64,000 nucleotides of DNA. Source: Litoditis marina. Its lineage: Eukaryota; Nematoda; Chromadorea; Rhabditida; Rhabditidae. Position numbers and translations under genes: made by a program. The notes beneath the pieces were generated by a model, which ran no database searches, was not told the DNA's origin, and worked only from the letters and a program-made list of their open reading frames with translations. The stretch lies in assembly GCA_964036275.1 (NCBI GenBank), contig OZ038435.1:6330187-6394186 (forward strand), written 5' to 3'. Of the stretch, positions 1 to 12,000 are shown piece after piece; the first letter of the stretch is position 1, and the number at the start of each line of letters is the position of its first letter.

Positions 1-824
1 CATTGTCCGCGAAACATGAAAGGTGAAACGAACTCATGATATACAGCTCAAATGAACAATGTTATGTATCATAGATACGTTTATTTTTCTTATTCCTGAT
101 TGTCGCAGTTCAAATAAATTAATTCAAGCCTAAGAGCGAGAAAACCAAAAATATAATTGTCTGCCTTTCACTTAATACGCACACCTCCACTTTTATATAT
201 TTTCTGAAAACGCCTTTGATTCACAGCTCGAGCAAACGAGTTAATGTGATCAAAGCAAATTGGATTCTATAGTTTGAACCCCACTTCCAATATTAAAATA
301 TTTGAAGCAACCGGCTGACAAAAAGAGTGAGCGAAATGTGCCTATTTCAAGGGCGGAGCCATTGAGAAAAAAGGAATCCCGCCACGGTTACCCTGAGCGG
401 CAAGACAGAAAACCGCGACGCGCGTGAAGGTAACGAGGGATTAGCTCACATTCAATAAATTTAATTCAAAAGTAAAGTTTAATTTTTTCTGATAGAAGTA
501 TGTTGAAACTCCTTCTCTTTTGTTGATAGTGTGTATGAGCAGATGCAGCCATCCTATTTTTTTTACTGTGTGAAACGAGAAATCTAGTGATGATTTCACT
601 GGCGGAATGGTGATGATTCGAAAGTGCTATAAGATTGCGTCATTTTTTTTCATTGCTAATGGAAATGTTCTGACTTCCATCGTAGACGCTCATAAATTTT
701 AGGCTGCTACGAAGTCTGGAAATCCAGCATTACATACCTAGTTCATTTGCCCTAATTCGCAACCTGTAAAAAAACATTTCAGCTCTGATTTCTGGACGTG
801 TTCTTATTCACAACCTATTTTTAC
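1..824. other. Left-edge intergenic DNA
   Basis: I see no convincing exon, RNA gene or repeat here. The stretch is AT-rich with stop codons in all frames. A more GC-rich patch near 350-450 could belong to the promoter of the first gene, but no defined element can be named. Confidence 0.4.
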
Positions 825-827
825 AGG
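825..827 (+). promoter_or_regulatory. Probable spliced-leader acceptor of the p32/C1QBP gene
   Basis: A pyrimidine-rich tract ending TTTTTACAG sits one base before the ATG at 828. No upstream exon is visible. In nematodes an acceptor with no upstream cis exon this close to the start codon usually marks a trans-splice site. This is an inference from position and sequence. Confidence 0.55.
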
Positions 828-3350
828 ATGAAGGGATTTGTAAGCGTCGGTCGTCATATCACCCGGCTTATCAGTGCTCCCAAGTTTTCGACTCGAATGG
901 GCTCCAGACTGATGACGCAAAGAGCATTCAGTTTGTCTTCAAGAGGTTAGTTACATAACATACGTTGTGATCAAACACTGGCATTAAACGGAATCTATTA
1001 GTAGGTTTTGAGAATTTAGTTGATAGAAAACCTTTTTGTCCTTTGGAAAGAGTAGTTCGATATGACGGCCGGTCGCCTTTAAAAGTTATAGGTACATAGG
1101 ATTAGACGCATTTAGTTGTCGTTGATAGTACCATCTGAATTCAAGATGAACCATTTTTATTATATAATTTTAATTAACAGAACGCTCTTTCCAGTCATGT
1201 CTGTCACACCAGAACTGACCCAAGCTCTCGAGCGGGAGATTGAGGCTGAAAAGCAGCTATCCCAACAAAATCTTCAGAGCGCAGACTCTTCTTCGTTTCC
1301 TGGTTTCAAGATTACAAACAACCAAGCTGAAGTTCGACTCACCAAACAAAATGGCGCAGAAAGGTATACAATTTTCACTACGTTCTTTGTTGTTGTTACG
1401 TGTCGCTCAGTAGGGATAGTGACCAAAGTTTCAGTTTACCGAGACACGATGCGGAATTTTGAAAGAAAATCCTACGCAAATCGCAAAAATTAATTAATTT
1501 TGAGCCTAAAAGTTCAAATTTCACTTTTTTGCTTCTGCACATTCACGAGTTACCCTTTCCTCCCTTCTTTAGAAAGTTTAAAAATGTAAATAACAAACAG
1601 ATATTTACTAGCACAGGAACATGTTTGGCGAGAAATGTCATGATTGTGTTTGCATGAATTGGAAAAAACGGCAAATTCTTAATCGCGAACAATAAGTATG
1701 TTTTGTGAAATACACTCCAGCTCGTTACTCAGCACCATTTGCGTTCACGAAAAAATTCGACGAAATCGCCAAAACAGTTGGAAAATGGCGACTGTCGGTT
1801 TCCCGACAGGTTGCGACGGCGGCAAAAATCTATTCAAATACCCGGCATTTCTTCTCCAATTCGAGTGAAATGTTCAGCATTCGAAAAGTGTACTGACTAC
1901 GAGATTTTACCTTTTTTTGATAAATTCCAACATTATTTCTGCAAATACTATATTTGTAAGTGAATTGGCGTGATTTTCTTTATTGAGAACCATTCTGCGC
2001 TTGATTCTATTGTATTGCCTTTTTTGCCTTAAAAGATGAAGTTCGCGTATTATGAACGTTTATTCATATGTATAGTACTCTATTGAAGTGATCGTAATGT
2101 TTTTACAGAATTTCACTAACTTAAATTGGCGCAAGAGTGCTAAAATTTCAATTTCGTCGGGAAATGCGATAGTCAATAGTCTGGTTTCTGTCGTGGGCGC
2201 CGCATATCGCTGAGTAAGCTAGCCGAATCAGGGAGATGAAAGATTATGCTGCTATGGTTTACCATTCCTTATTTTCAAATAACCTCACTTTCGTTTTAGT
2301 GTGCTGGTTGTCTTCAATGTAAACCATTCCGTGGATATGGACGAGGAGTATCAAGAGGATGTTCAGCCTGAGGTATTTTTCTGAACATGTATCTGTTTAT
2401 GGTCCTGCAGTGCCGAGCTCTTCGTCGGTCTGGTTTTCCATCACTTTCGCTACACTTACCCGCCATTTTCTGAGATCCTAAGAGAGGAAAACGTATAGAA
2501 GTAACTCGGTCGCGTTAAGTAGTTTCTATTCTCTTTATCGGCGCTCATGTATAAGTTGTGTTGTATTGTGCATCGCGGTGCTAAGTGAATTTAACAGCAG
2601 GTTTCTTTAGGCAGCTCCGGTTCCAGTCGCTTTGCCGCCATTCACGGTCGAAATCACGAAAGGAGGCGAACGTCTTTGCTTCCACCTTGAGCTTGTCGAA
2701 AGCGAAGATGCACAAGGCGAATGTGAGTTTTCTTATATTCTAGAATGTAACCTTTACGTATTCTCTCACTTTTCAAGTATGTGAAGTGTTTTGGCGATTG
2801 GTGTAGTTATTTCTATGCGTTTTGCCCTGAGTGAAGTCTCAAGTAGTCTGGGAGATGATGATTAATTATAAGTTGATAACTTCAGATGACTTCCGTGTAG
2901 AAGAGTTTTACGTTGGCCCTGCTGCTAAAGACGGAAACGAAGATGTAGCTGCAGAGGTTTATGCAAGTAGCGGAAAATACATCGACCCGGTAAGAATTAT
3001 CTGGTTGTAAGATGTTTCTATTTGTAAGTCTATGAATCTTTTTTTCGAATTATCAGGTATTTTGTAGGTCTATGAATCTTCAAGTCATGATCTGAGTGCA
3101 TAGTATGTTTTTCATCAGAATCTGTTCTTCGTACTTTATACTATGATATATAGTGTAGTTGTTGTGATGGTAATAGTAGTTGATTTATTATTGCTTTCAG
3201 GATCTCCACGATTTGCTCTTCGTCCGTTACCTCGAGGAAAGAGGCTTCGACGCTACATTCTGCAAGAACCTTGTCTCGTATGCCACTCATTATGAGCATG
3301 GCCAATATGTTGGTCTGTTGAATAAGCTCAAATCTTTTGTAAACAAATAG
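828..3350 (+). CDS. cri-3: Mitochondrial p32/C1QBP (MAM33-family) protein, CRI-3-like
   Basis: Six exons join in frame: 828-945, 1195-1363, 2300-2372, 2611-2722, 2886-2989 and 3201-3350, giving 241 residues and a TAG stop. The first 39 residues are basic, Ser-rich and free of acidic residues, as in a mitochondrial presequence. The rest fits the MAM33 fold: an acidic helix rich in Glu (ELTQALEREIEAEKQLSQQN), a strand ending VVFNVNHS, an acidic loop, then the family's C-terminal block with DLHDLLFVRYLEERGFD and a closing helix. Family members form doughnut-shaped acidic trimers in the mitochondrial matrix and support mitochondrial translation and respiration. The C. elegans homologue is CRI-3. 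AATAAA at 3641-3646 is a likely polyadenylation signal. It is probably the first gene of an operon with prdx-3 and the G-patch gene downstream. Confidence 0.9.
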
Positions 3351-4032
3351 TTTTGTTACCGTGTATGCTCAGCGTAGTTCAGATTTTTTTCAATTTCGGT
3401 TAGATGTTGTTTAGTTTTATGATGTTGATTTTTTGTTTGTTATGATAGGATTTGTTTTTTCTGTAGCTACCAGCGTGATCTATTTTCTAGATCTTGAACT
3501 TGATGAAGCTTTCTTCAAATAGGACATATGGCTTGTCGCCATTGCTTAGTATTTCTTTCCTGTTGAGAAACTTGAACGAGACCTATTCAATAGTTTTGTT
3601 GTGTTTGTTATTGATCGGTAAAGTTACACTGCGAAATTATAATAAATGTACCTTTCTTTCCTGAAATCTATGGTTTACTGGTTCGTGTCACCAAGCTATC
3701 TCTATTACTTACATCCGTAAGTGGTCACGTTGATTGTGGTGTTCACACGGTTAGCTTTTCGTTGGATATTTTTAAACTAAGCGGTGCTGCCTTCTATTTT
3801 TGCGAATGTGTGCTGGTCAGATTTCTAAAATAGGGGAATTTGTTTTTTAAATGGCGTATTTTCGCGCCTGTAGCTAGCTGTGTGTTAACGTGTCGACGGG
3901 ATTCACGTCCACTTGTGCCGATGGAACTTTCTAGACCATTGTGTGGCAGTCGGTCATAAGTTGAGGTTTGAGGTCTCATTTTTCTCTACGCTTTCCTTCG
4001 TATAGGTCGCATTCAAACTAGATAGTTTCCAG
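3351..4032 (+). other. Intercistronic region between the p32 gene and prdx-3
   Basis: It contains the p32 3' UTR, a poly(A) signal (AATAAA at 3641-3646) and, directly before the prdx-3 ATG, a TAGTTTCCAG acceptor at 4023-4032 that looks like a trans-splice site. No other gene is seen. The gap is longer than in a typical C. elegans operon, so co-transcription with p32 is uncertain. Confidence 0.5.
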
Positions 4033-5621
4033 ATGCTTCGTAACAGTCTTCGTCTTATTTCTCAAACCCTCCCGGCAACTCGCAACATCCGTCAGCTTTC
4101 GCTCTCACCTGCGCTCTCTACACTCCGACCTCTTGGACCCAAAAACCAGTTGCCCAACTTCAAGGGAACCGCAGTTGTGGATGGTGACTTTAAGGTGAGT
4201 TCCTTATCACAGTTTTTAGGGACCCTTTTTCTATGAAGGACTCGTTGAAAACTTTTCGAAAGATGAGCGTTGTATTTTATGAATATAGCATAATAGGTAT
4301 ATTTTCTGATTACAGCTAGTGTATCTATCGTGCCACTAACTTGCAACGACAATCAAGCAGATTTTACTCTGAAGAATATGCAGTTTGCATGCCTTGACTT
4401 CGATGAAGATGGCGATATATATCGTCTGGTTTGGCTTGAGACCGAGTATCTCGGAATGGTTTTTTCTTATATTTAAGTGTTCAGGCCATTTCTGCTGAGG
4501 ACTACAAGGGAAAGTGGCTAGTGTTCTTCTTCTATCCTCTGGATTTTACCTTTGTCTGTCCCACGGAAATAATTGCCTTCAGCGATAGAGCCGAAGAATT
4601 CCGCAAGCTTGGCGCAGAGGTGGGTTCATTTTTAACCGATTATTCTATAAGAAGGAAACTGGGGGTTTATCAAAAACTGGTTCACTGCCCCGCACGACGT
4701 CCGGTTTCTGAATTTTAACGACTATTCATCTAAGCTCGCCATATTATGCTCTAATGTATTGAAATTTGATGAGCTCGATTGGTTTCAGGTTGTCGCGTGC
4801 TCTTGTGATTCTCACTTCTCTCATTTGGCCTGGATTCAACAAGAGCGTAAGGATGGAGGTCTGGGAGACATGAACATTCCCGTCCTCGCGGATTTCAACA
4901 AAACTGTTGCCCAAAGCTTTGGAGTTTTGGACTCTGTGAGTTCTTCATAATTAATATGTTTATCCCTCAAACGTTATGCTTATGCTAGAAAATATAGAGT
5001 TATCTCTCAAATTATTTGTAAATGAGTGATGGACCTTACCTAGTCATATTTATTATTTCCTGTCCTCCAACGTTATTTTTGCTAATTAATTTGTTATTGT
5101 TCACCTATTGCAGGAAACCGGTCTATCCTTCCGCGGTCTTTTCATCAGCGATCCCTCCGGCACCATCCGTCACACCACTTGCAATGATCTCCCAGTTGGA
5201 AGATCTGTCGATGAGACCCTCAGAGTCCTCAAGGCGTTCCAGTATGTCGAGAAGCACGGAGAGGTATGTTTTTTTTGCGTTCTGTGTTGGGCGCAGTACC
5301 GTAGTTTGTTGATAAATCATAAGCACATAATTTCTCACCTACTTACCAAAATGAGTAATGAATAGGTACTATTGTGTATCTCACACTCACCTGTATGTAT
5401 GTTGAAGTGCAAGTTTTATGATACGCATTGAGTTCTCTAAATTATACATAGGGCAGAGGTTTACCTGGAACCTCGAACGTTCATTTCCCCAGTTTCGTTG
5501 TTTAACATTGTCTTCACCCTATTTTTTGATTCAGGTGTGTCCCGCCGATTGGAAGGACGAAGATTCTCCCACAATCAACCCCGGAAACAGCAAGGAATAT
5601 TTCCAGAAAGTGAACAAGTAG
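4033..5621 (+). CDS. prdx-3: Mitochondrial typical 2-Cys peroxiredoxin PRDX-3
   Basis: Five exons (4033-4194, 4485-4619, 4789-4935, 5114-5263, 5535-5621) splice in frame to 226 residues. The basic, Ser/Thr-rich N-terminus (about 30 residues, [18 protein letters not shown]) is a mitochondrial presequence. The thioredoxin fold carries the active site FTFVCPTE with peroxidatic Cys79 and Thr76, active-site Arg155 in SFRGLF, and resolving Cys200 in EVCPADW. GGLG and a C-terminal YF motif are both present, the hallmark of peroxiredoxins sensitive to hyperoxidation. It reduces H2O2 and peroxynitrite in mitochondria, with thioredoxin-2 as the usual reductant. Extra cysteines lie in VACSCDSH and HTTCND, where most animal enzymes have other residues. 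AATAAA at 5679-5684 ends the transcript. The next gene starts 425 nt after the stop. Confidence 0.96.
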
Positions 5622-6005
5622 AAATCTGATTTGATGTATAGTGTTATAGAAAGTATTTATGTGTACACTTTTTCGCAGAATAAATACTTCGAGACGATTA
5701 TTTTATTGTGCACGAATGAGGGATTTCCAGTTGTACTTTGAGGTTGCGCTCTTTATCTGACTGCATATTGAAATTGAAATGGGCGGATCAGTTTAGTTTG
5801 GGTGGTTGTAACTCCGCTCTTCTGATTCCTCATTTCCGGCTGGAAACAGTATTTTGTGGACGAACTCGTTCCAGGGATTTCCAGTTGTACTGTTGTAAAG
5901 TATTTTGTGAACATATGAAGTTGATTATGATTTCTATAGTTATAGATAGCTAAATAGACTTATTTGCGGTTCGAAGAGTGTTTTACCATAAGGATGGATC
6001 TTCTG

Positions 6006-6014
6006 GTTTTCCAG
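6006..6014 (+). promoter_or_regulatory. Probable trans-splice acceptor of the GPATCH1 gene
   Basis: GGTTTTCCAG ends at 6014, 32 nt before the ATG and about 330 nt after the prdx-3 poly(A) signal. That spacing is typical of a downstream operon gene that receives a spliced leader. Confidence 0.45.
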
Positions 6015-6046
6015 TTGTGAATAATTCGGTTGGGGAAGTCTGAACG

Positions 6047-9000
6047 ATGTCCGACGATCTTTTTGCCATTTATGGCACGGAGTTCGAAGAGTTAGAGGAA
6101 GATGAAGGTATGTCTAGTAACTTCTCACGAACATTTCGTTCAAACTAGTGTATGAGATTAGTTTGAAGAAATAGTGTGAACTACGCTGTCAGTATAGAAT
6201 GTAGCATCCGTTGACTAAGCATCTGTTGCACAGTATCGAGATTCTGGTAGGAACGTATATTTTCACTCACATTCATTTTGCTATTCAGAAGGGTAGCATT
6301 TGCAAAGATAGAAACTGTATGGAATAAAATATGAATACAAATGGAGAAATAGAATGGTAACTAGGCGACATTGATCCAGAAACTTTGATTTATGCTCTAC
6401 TGTTTACAGTCGCCAGTTCGCAAAAGCCGGCGGCTGTCCAAGATCAAATTGTGACGGACGAAAGGGGACGTAGAAGGTATATATATATTCTTCATTTCTG
6501 AAAAAGTAGAGTTGGGCGTTTGTCAGACACATGTTTTATTTTTAAGACTAATTGGTTCATTGGTTAGCACGATCACAAATTTGTCTTTTTCGTTATTCAA
6601 GGTTATCTTGGTTGCATTAACCAGGTTGCTTTTTCGTTGCATGTGTAATTGGCCACGATCTGTGACTCTTTTCCATTCTGAAAATCGAATTTACACATTT
6701 CAGGTTTCACGGCGCATTTTCCGGAGGTTTTTCTGCTGGATATTTCAATACCGTGGGCAGTAAAGAGGGTGAGTAGTTCAGAGTTGTAAATGTCGAACAA
6801 ATTTTGAAATATGTATGTTCTACCTGATATATTTATGTTCGGTGAAAAGTGTATATGACCACTGAGGTCGGAAGTTCTGCTGGAAATCTATTTGGTTTTA
6901 TTAAAGGATGGAAACCACAAGAGTTTCGTTCTTCCCGCGACCAGCGTGCCCTGCAGAACCAACAACGACCAGAGGATATCATGGATGAAGAGGTATAGCC
7001 TGTTTCATGCAACAATAGCTCTCTACAGTAAGATTGTAAATCTTTCAAGTAAATGTTTTATATTTTTATTTGTAAATGGTTTAAATTTCGTGAATCGGTT
7101 TTCCCCATTGGGTACTACAAGCATAGAGAATCTCAGATCATCGCTGTTTGTTAGATCTAGGCATGTTACATTTGTTAGATCTAGCCATAGTTCTACGAGT
7201 CTGTTTGTTGGTTAGATAAATGTTCTATTTAAAAGATTACTGTAGAAAGTCATAGCTTGGTGGAACGGGTTATTCCGTAATTCACCCTGGGAGGGAGGGG
7301 GAGATATTCACGAACCTAAATTACTTACCTGCGAACGTTAATGTACAAAATCACTGGCTTGAAGAGTTGTTTACCGAGGAGAGGATAGTTTGTGACTATG
7401 GCCACACGTGTCTACATCTACCCAGTAGCTGCTGCATACTGCATTCAAACTCTGTGACACAATGGCGATAACTGTAGGGTCCGCTCTTTCTGATACAACA
7501 AAAGACAGTGTGTGTTGTCCTTTCTGGCTTTTTTGGAGTTTGATCTTATGACGTGCATCGAGATCAAACTACAACTAAGAATTGTTCATTCCCTGTACTA
7601 CTAAATATTCGTTTCTGCCAAGAGCGGCTTTCTATTGCTGCTTAGTGCGTTGCCAGTAAACTCTCTATTGCAGGATCTCGGGGAGTTCGGGGTGGGTGGT
7701 CGTCGTATTCGTCAATCGGCTACATTTGGCAGTCGGGGGGCGACAGACGGGAGTGCGGGTGGCACCAAGAGGAGACTGGCTTGGGAGCACACGGGCGAGG
7801 AGTCATCGAACATGGCACAACAATTGGAGAAGATGATCCGTCCTGTTAGGTGGGTACAGTTTGTTCCCGCTCACAGGTGTTTGGTGTTTCAGTGGATTGG
7901 CCTGGTATAAAGCGATATTGGGGTGGCAAAGTCACGACCTACTGACACCCTGAAGAAATATGGATGGTCAAATGTTTATTCTGCAAACTTTCCCAATAAG
8001 CGAATAAATTGTTTATAAAGCACTATTAGTGAATGTGGCCTGGAAGAAGTATTCCAATTCGTGATTGCATTTTATATTTACTTTTTAGTGACTCCATCGG
8101 TGTTCGAATGTTGAGAGGAATGGGCTGGCGCGAAGGCCGCGGAGTCGGTCTGGCCACGGGAAAACACAAGCACAAACGGTCGCAAGGTGAGTTATTCTTC
8201 AATAAGTATTCTTCTTATATCAATTTCCATGTTCATCAACATTTTCCACTTCTCCCCTTTTGAAAATCTTTCAAGTTCAAACTCTCGTTTCGATGTTACA
8301 GACTGTGTAATAAATATTTGATTCGATTGGTTTGAGTCAATAGAATTCAGTCGTGAGTTTTAGAAAACCTGTAATAGTAAATTATTTTTATTATTTTAGT
8401 TAGAGTTTAGTGGTATTGCTATGATCGTATTTACCAAGCTAAAATAGTGGATTTACAGAAAACTTCACAGAAAGGAAAATGTGTGTTTGAGAATAGCGTT
8501 TTGCAGGCGATTCAGACGATGACGGCTCCTTTCACAAGGAGCAGATGTCGAAGCTGTGTTCCGGCTTCGAACTGTCGCTGGAGGATGAGCTGGTGCAACA
8601 TTTGCGACCGCTGTCCGGAACCCACGGACTCGGCTATGAGGGACTGCGACAGACGAATGTTCTCGACCAGAAGTGAGCGCATACTCTAGTAACATCCATA
8701 CCTAAGTGAAGTGGTCCGAATAGCTTTTTTTGCCAGTATTGAGAAAATGAGCCGATTTTTGATGCAAGTAATAATATTTCACGTATTTGAATGAAAAACG
8801 GTTTCCTTTTGTAGAGTAGTCACCCATCTGTGTGGTAAGCATTCTCCAGCTACATTGTCTCAATAGCCAGGAAAACTGGGGCCCATTCCGCCAAACCAAC
8901 CAAACTAGGAAAATGGGTAACAAAAGCGTCAACATGAAGTATAAGCTACTCGGCGTCAATGAGTTGACGCGAGCGATATAATGAGTAGTTCCTTAAGTTC

Positions 9001-12000
9001 TAATTATTCCAAGTATTGAATGGTTTCTCTACAATGTTCTGTTCACTACAAGTTCGTGTTTGGTCGAAACTGGAAATAACAGATGGTCATGGCATTAGAC
9101 GGGGACAGAAAACTCAATTTGTATTGAACAGTATTTTCCATGTCGCGATGACGTTTAGGTGTTGAGCTTACGTTCTGTCGAATTTAGTCAAATACCGGTA
9201 AATATGGCATCATAGTCATATTTTTACGTATAATTATGGCTCATATTTTGTAAAGCAAGGCGAGCGTCCTGTAAAGAATCGCGTAACGATTGATTACTTC
9301 CAGATATGGTTCATCTGCGTCTGCCCTCAAATTAGACAAAAAGGGAAAGGGAATCAGAGGACAGGTGAGTACTCAGTACGGTAGTGCCGAGAAGTTGTAG
9401 TTGACAAGTTTGATTGTTTTCTGGTGGTTCAGTGCCTAAAGAGTAGCACACAAAAACTAACTTCTTTTCGGAACAGGATTAATTAGAAATAGGAAAAATC
9501 GTGTTGGTATCCCCATCGGCGTGTTGGTCTATCTGCCGACTGCTCGTCTGCGTCTCTTTCTGACCTCCTCTCTATCCAACAGGCATTTGGAGTGGGCGCC
9601 TTCGAAGTGGAGGACGACAGTGTGTATTCGAACTACGACCTGTCCCAGTACGACTTTGCCATCGGCGGTGGCTCGCGACACGAAAAGGAACCGGAAGCGC
9701 CCTCCGTTGACTCCACCTTCGAGGAGATGCCCAAGGTATTGATTGAATTGATTAGTTTTGTACCCCTCTCTCTCTCTCTCTCGCTCTCTCTCATCTACGC
9801 TTGGAAGTTATCTGTGATGTGTATGTTTTCTTTGCACAACCTTGTGTATAAATCAATTGAATTCAATCAATTCATCATTGATATGAAAAAAGTGAGAACG
9901 AAAGATGAAAGTGGCACGTGCGTGTGAAATGCTCAACTCCTATTTCTCATATTGAACGGTATGGCTTTTGTCTGGTTGCTATTATTGAATAGTCCAAACT
10001 CAGACAATTATCATTTGTCTGCGCTCTCATTGACCTGCATGCTCTCTCGCTTTTGTAGCTGGCAAATCGCAGAAAAATGGCGCAAATCGTTCTGAGAATG
10101 ATTTGTATTCCTTTCTAGCGCCTCCGTCCCCGCCCTTTCTTTGCTGCCCCTCGACTGCCGCCGAATTTCAAGCCGGAGCACAAGCCGATCGCTATGCCTT
10201 CAGAAAAGTTACCAACTGGTGTGCAAAACGCCTTCAAAGCTGTCCCGATCTCACAACGATCAAGGTACTTCAATTGTAGTACACAGTTTTGCCTATACAT
10301 TGGCGACGCGGTGGACAAACATGTATTGCACGTGATAGCGGCTTAACATCATGAAGTACTGTTGGGTGATTTACTTAGTAGAAGATACGATGGAAAAGAC
10401 AAAATTGACGCCGCTCAGAAATGGGCGTAGGTTTGGAGTTTTGGAGAGTGAGACACCAATCTGAAAAGTATGCGTATTGATTGAGCATGCGAATCACGGG
10501 GGGGAGTACGAATAAGGCCCCAAGAGTAATTTGGCCAACATTAATTCGGCGGTGCAGTCGCTAATCTCCTATCTTCATAAATAGTCTGTAATTTGTAAAT
10601 TCCATGTGCGATGATTCAAAACGAAGGATATATTATGTTAACTGTTATATATATATATTGTCCTGCAGGCTGTTGGGAGAGGATAGATTCTCGGTTATGG
10701 AACTGTTGAAAGACGGCGACCGAAAGAGGCTGGCACAGGCAAAAAGTTCAGGAAGTCGGTGGAACCGGGATGAATCTAATGAAGAGGGCACTTCAGAAGG
10801 GGCGCATGATAAGGTATTGGTTGTTAAAGTCGAAGTAGAAACGAAAATTTTCGATTCGAACTCGAAACTCGAAATTTTGAACTGTATTAACAACCCTATA
10901 AGGTATAACATTCACTTCTCCAATGAAAGAATCGTATTCTATAAGTCTATTCAAATTCATAGTTATGCGAAACGGGGAACACATCAGAGATTCAGAACTT
11001 TTTGTTTCACCAAATTTAGCGCATGTATTCTGTTTAGTTCGAGTATAGAATCGTCTGAGTGGATTCCCAGACAAATCAACTTATGGAGCAAGTTACAAAA
11101 TGCCAGGAGGGATTTAAGAGATGAGAAGTAATATAATGATTGTGTTCCTTGAACGTGTTTCATTTATAATGTGCTCACATGGCTGAAATCCTTCAGGATA
11201 GAATAGCGTTCCCGGATGAGCCGATGAAGCAGAAGCGATTCAAGGAATTCCTGAATTATCTGAAACGAGGTGGGCTATGAAGTGAATTTCAAAGGGCATG
11301 GCTCTATTCAGGACTCACAAGGTAGAATTATGTGTTTCTTAAAAGAGACCCTTTTTCGCTCAAAAAGGAATGTCTTCTCTCTTTTCTCACCCTGCCAATT
11401 GAACTCAGTTAAATTGATGATCATTGTCATGCAACGGTATTCTAGATAAGAGTTGGTTTGGGCCAAGTTATATTTCACTCGTACATAAATGTGATGATAT
11501 TTTTAGGTCTGTCTTATCCTCAACCTTCCGATATGTCTGTATGGGAGTGGGAAGCGGAGAAGGGGGACTTTGAGGCCAAACTATCTTGCGAAGAGAGATC
11601 AATGTTGCCAGAGGTTTGTCTATTCAACTGAAATTAAAAATTGCGCTAATGATTATGTCATTTTGGAAAAGTCTTTCATGCTCTCATCAAAGTGCAAATA
11701 CCTCTGTAACTAGAACTGTTTGGTTTTATTGTAGTATCTGTTTTGTTTGAGGTTTGTGCGCGCGCGAAGCCGTTGGCGAAGTCCGCGCTGGCGATGCCAA
11801 TGAAGGAGCTGTTGCAGAACAAGTTCACCAAGGAGACTGGTCACAGCGGAAAGGTAGGTGGCATGCAGGGAATGACTAAATATCACTTTCAATTCAATTT
11901 GTTTCAGCCGCGCACACAGCAGAAAGTGCGAATTCGCTGAAAAGGACTGGTGTAAAACAACAAACAGAACATGAGGCTGATATGTACTTGTTTTATCTGA

